DNA of 64,000 nt from Rhytidiadelphus loreus. Lineage: Eukaryota; Streptophyta; Bryopsida; Hypnales; Hylocomiaceae. Positions 60,347 to 64,000 of the stretch are shown piece by piece. Under the pieces are notes generated by a model. The model did no database searches and was not told where the DNA came from. It worked only from the letters and a program-made list of their open reading frames with translations. A program made the position numbers and the translations under genes. The stretch spans positions 40,305,001-40,369,000 of the forward strand of contig OX344765.1 of assembly GCA_947034895.1 (NCBI GenBank), in the 5' to 3' direction. Position 1 is the first letter of the stretch, and each line of letters opens with the position of its first letter.

Positions 60347-61230
60347 TCCTTCAAGGCCCAACAACTTTTGGACAATGGAGGTTTTCAATCAATTGTCCCA
60401 CTTTGATATATTTTTTGCACATGGATGTGCTTGAAATCTTTATCTTTAACCTTACAAAAGTAAAGACTACTTGTCTAGTATGCATGGAATTAATTGTGAA
60501 AATTTTGACTGTTGGATTTTTAGATTATAGCAATTTTGGATGGTCAACCTTATAGGCAAAAAATGCAGTTTGGGGGGGAAGAAAAATTATAAGAAGATGA
60601 ATAATGCTTTTTAACCCACACCCCACACCCACACCCAAAAGTGTATTGGAATCTACAAAAAATTTATTATTTTTTAATTGAAAAAAAATTTAAATAAAAA
60701 ACTATCTCAAATTTGTACACATTTTCAAAGAGAAGGAATAGAAAGTCGAAATTGACCAAATTGGATCTTACGAAATTTGAAAAAATATATATATGCATCA
60801 ATTTTGAAATTTAACAGTTGATATTATTAGCATAATGTTTGGAACATTTGAAAAAAAATTGGAATCATTCCAATTATTTTTTGTTCTTAATCACATCAAA
60901 TTGAACCTTACATTATTAAAATTGCTAAAATAAAAATTTGAAAAAAAATCTCCAAACTTAGTTTGTTTGAGCAAAGTAAGGATTAGAAATGTCCAAGAAT
61001 TTTTTTTTCATTATTTCAGTGATCCCTATTTCGATTAGACTACATTTCCTAACTAAAATTTAAACACTTCTCACATTGAAATTTTGAAAATAAAAAAATG
61101 CAACAAGTATGTAGACTTGTTACCCTACAAGATCCTAGTTTGCAAAATATTGAGATTTGTTTCAACCTATCGATAATTTGCCATTGAAAATTTGAAAAGG
61201 ACACATTATGCCCTTGTGATCCTTGAAGAG
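60347..61230 (+). mobile_element. TTAA-flanked element, family B, second copy (884 bp)
   Basis: TTAA (60343-60346) is followed by TCCTTCAAGGCCCAACAA. The right end, TGATCCTTGAAGAG, precedes TTAA (61231-61234). It is collinear with 9326-10220 throughout (for example TTTTTTGCACATGGATGTGC against TTCTTTTGCACATAGATGTC, and CAACAAGTATGT near the right end). Both ends keep the target, so the copy is complete; no transposase is present. Confidence 0.75.
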
Positions 61231-61234
61231 TTAA

Positions 61235-62140
61235 AAAAGTGATACAATATGTTTTAGGTAATAAAATCTAAAATAGTTAACACTATATTTGTAAAATAAC
61301 TTATGATATTGGCCAATGTGACAACTCAACAATAATTGTTTTCAGGTAATTGAATTTGAATGTTGATCACTTTAAATAGTTAAATTCATTTTTACTTTTA
61401 TAACCATTTCAAAAATCATTTTTTAATGATGACTTTTCAATCCACTATAACATCAATTAAAAAACTTCTACATCAAATTTGAAGGAAACATCCCAAATAC
61501 ATTGGAATGGTAATTGAAATCAAAATTGTTTAAAATGATGATTTGAAAAACATTTGGAACTTCATAGACTACCACAAACAGTCTACCATACAAATACAAT
61601 TAAGTTTGTTTTTGCATCCACTTTGCAATCATGTTCACTTTGCAATCACATAGAATTGTAAGTTAAAGGAAATAATTATCCAAACTTTGCAAAAAAGATT
61701 CAAAAAGTTGTTTGGCCTTTCAACTTTCATGTATTGGTGTAGTTTTTGTGTTGAATTTCTATTTAAGATAACATTACAAAATTTATAAATCACATTTGAG
61801 TATAGAACTATTTTAATTCAAGCCTTTTTGATAAGATAGATACAAAGCACATGCACTATTATACACAAGTTTTTCTACAAATTTTAAGTGAAAATTGTAT
61901 GGAGTACAATCAAGTGGATTAAAAACACTTCTAAGGGAGGAAAATTCTAAAATGGATGAAAGGTGATTATATAGATTAAATTTTTTGAGGAAAAAATGGA
62001 AATTTAATCCAAATTTATTGTTTGTAAGATTATCATAACTTTATTAATGAGCCTAAATCATTCCTCCTTGGAGATTGGAATAATTCCTTCCATGATCTTT
62101 ATAAAGGAATGAAGTTTAATCTTTCCAATATCATTGGTTG
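61235..62140. other. AT-rich intergenic stretch
   Basis: Nothing recognised. Confidence 0.4.
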
Positions 62141-62320
62141 GTTGATTTATTGGCTCATAAGCTTGTCAATATCGATCACTAGTAAAGTAATTTAGCTCAT
62201 ATTGTTGTATTTGTTAGTAGGTGGCAAATTCATTGGCTTATGTACTCATTATTAGCTATTTGATTTATTGGCTCATGTCCTCGGTAATGTCAATGGGCAA
62301 TTGATTCATTGGCTCATGTG
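62140..62320. repeat. Degenerate ATTTATTGGCTCAT repeats
   Basis: Four or five loosely spaced copies of GATTYATTGGCTCATGT-like sequence lie just outside the CACTA-type terminus. Such subterminal-looking repeats could be transposase-binding sites of a neighbouring element or a decayed minisatellite. Confidence 0.45.
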
Positions 62321-62631
62321 CTTACACTACAAGGGAAATGGGCCCTAATCTACAGAAGTTTTGATAGAATAGTGTCCGAAATGACAATCACAACTTGTGA
62401 AATTTTGCTTTTTGTCAATGCAGTCAATATTGCAAAGTTTGTCAAATTCTTGTCAATTTTTCAATCAATTTTGTTAAACAAAGTTAATGTCTTCTTAAAA
62501 ATCGAAGAAAATTTTATATACAATTTTTATTTTAAATACAAAATCAAGTGGCTATCATTTACTAAGTTCATATAAGAAATTATACCTCGTTGCAATCTTT
62601 AACCATTCACCACCAACAACATTACTTCCTT

Positions 62632-63623
62632 CTAGGGAGAGAAACTCCCTCTACATATGTGGAGGTAGGAGGTCAACCAACGCACATGGGATATGTGAAT
62701 TTTTGAAGTTGTGAGCTCATAGTGAAGTTAGAAATCCGTAATTTTGGAATAAAACTAAGATTTTAGACCTAATTTGGGCATAGTAGAATGTATTTTTTTA
62801 AGAACTTTGAACTAAGAATAGTTAGAATATGAATTGGAGTTTCAAGTTCAAAAATAAGGTTGACATTTTAAGTTTTCAATCAAAAGTTATAGGCATATTT
62901 CAAAGAGGAAGTTTGAAAAAATATAATAAGAACAATTTCAAACACCTCTTTGAAATTTCATAACTTTTGATTGAAAACTTGAAATGTCAAAAGAATTTTT
63001 GGATGAAAAACTTGAGTTGATTTACTAACTAATTTTAGTTCAATTCTTTTTGAAAAAACACATTATTCTATGCCTAAGTGAGGTCTGAAGTTCTACTTTC
63101 AACACAATTCCTATTTCTAACTTTACACATAAAGTTAGACATAGGAATTGTGTTGAAAGTAGGACTTCAGACCTCATTTAGGCATAGATGAATGTGTTTT
63201 TTCAAAAAAAAATTAACTAACATTAGTTATAAAATCAACTCAAGCTTTTCTTTTAAAAATTTATTTGACATTTTTAGTTTCCAATCAAAAGTTAAGAAAT
63301 TTCAAAGAGGTGTTTGAAATTGTTTTTATTATATTTTTTCAAACTTCCTCTTTGAAATATGCCTATAACTTTTGATTGAAAACTTGAAGTGTCAAAATTA
63401 TTTTTGAACTTGAAACTCCAATTCATATATTAACTAGTCTTAATTCAAAGTTATTAAAAAAAAGACATTATACTATGCTCAAATGAGGTCTAAAATCTTA
63501 GTTTTATTACAAAATTATGGATTTCTAACTTCACTATGAGCTCACAACTTCAAAAATTCACATATCCCATATGGGTTGGTCGACCTCCTACCTCCATATG
63601 TGTATATAAGGAGATTCTCTTCC
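62632..63623. repeat. Imperfect palindrome of about 1 kb
   Basis: Two arms of about 490 bp are inverted about a 4-base loop (CACA, 63126-63129), with the innermost stem TCTAACTTTA/TAAAGTTAGA perfect. Pairing continues outward through ACACAATTCCTAT, GAGGTCTGAAGT, CAAACACCTCTTTGAAAT, CAAGTTCAAAAATA, CTCATAGTGAAGTTAGAAAT and CTCCTACCTCCA-like blocks with small differences. Each arm contains two related subunits. Transcription across it would give a long hairpin RNA. Confidence 0.85.
63602..63610 (+). promoter_or_regulatory. TATA-box-like TATATAAGG at the outer edge of the palindrome
   Basis: TATATAAGG follows a conserved ACATATCCCATATGGGTTGG block. The related copy at the window start keeps that block and has TATAAAG at the equivalent place. 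A promoter is inferred from this conservation only. Confidence 0.3.
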
Positions 63624-64000
63624 CCATTCATTTCACAAAACACAAATGATTCATGGAAGAAAATAATTTAGGAAATAGATTAGCTCCATGTTCTCGATTT
63701 GTTTTGGTTAACGTTTTAGAAATTTGATAAAAGAATTTAAATCATCCAAAAAAAATTCATCTAAGAACTTATCATTCATTTGATAAAATTTCATCCAGTT
63801 TTTTTCTAGTCATTATTTCAAGTATTTTATTAAATCCTTGAAAATTATTTTTTGGAATTAATCGACGTGGAAATTAAAAAATCCATGGTGGCAAAGGAGT
63901 GAGAGGAAGACTTGCTCACGTGTATCTTTGTCCGAAATGACAGCCAAATTGACAAAATTCTGTCAATTAAGTGTCCGAATCAAGTACTCCTAATCTACAG

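Larger units (their letters stand above)
62325..64000 (+). mobile_element. CACTA-type element, left terminus, running off the window
   Basis: CACTACAAGGGAAATGGG at 62325 matches the canonical plant CACTA (En/Spm) terminus CACTACAAGAAAA apart from internal changes. The repeat GTGTCCGAAATGACA follows at 62372 and recurs as TGTCCGAAATGACA at 63929 and in part at 63971. CCTAATCTACAG occurs at 62344 and again at 63989-64000 in the same orientation, so the second set may belong to another element start rather than the right end. No transposase is visible. Confidence 0.55.

Overview
This is nuclear DNA from a land plant. It is strongly AT-rich and gene-poor, its genes are intron-containing, a telo-box tract (AAACCCTA) lies in one gene leader, and it encodes a plant-type A20/AN1 stress-associated protein. 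The species cannot be fixed from the sequence. The wide spacing of genes and the load of decayed transposons fit a large, repeat-rich genome; a non-angiosperm is possible but not shown.

Only two genes can be reconstructed. On the + strand, four exons between 37079 and 40387 join with correct splice sites and phases into a 384-residue DCC1 homologue, a subunit of the CTF18 alternative clamp loader used in sister-chromatid cohesion. On the - strand, 44672-44163 encodes a 169-residue A20/AN1 zinc-finger protein, very probably with a spliced 5' leader whose first exon lies in the GC-rich island near 46.5-46.7 kb. The two genes converge and look unrelated in function.

The rest is mobile and repetitive DNA. 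(i) 0-25 kb, 48-49 kb and 60-61 kb carry a group of inverted-terminal-repeat elements that start CCCCTWAAGG-like and are flanked by TTAA. One is nested inside another, and the uninterrupted homologous site elsewhere in the window shows TTAA to be the duplicated target. (ii) 55731-56748 holds a broken DD34E (Tc1-type) transposase on the - strand, unusual because plant mariner-like elements are normally DD39D. (iii) 15.4, 32.9 and 34.2 kb carry copies of one long repeat; the 34 kb copy has two MITE insertions whose empty sites are visible in the other copies. (iv) 26.6-27.1 kb and 31.5-32.1 kb are a diverged segmental duplication. (v) 62.3-64.0 kb starts with a CACTA-type terminus and contains a roughly 1-kb imperfect palindrome, related to the first 330 bases of the window.

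GC-richer, gene-like islands without a recognisable product lie at 8.1-8.3, 21.4-22.45, 25.8-29.45 and 42.7-43.0 kb. No rRNA, tRNA or CRISPR array was recognised.
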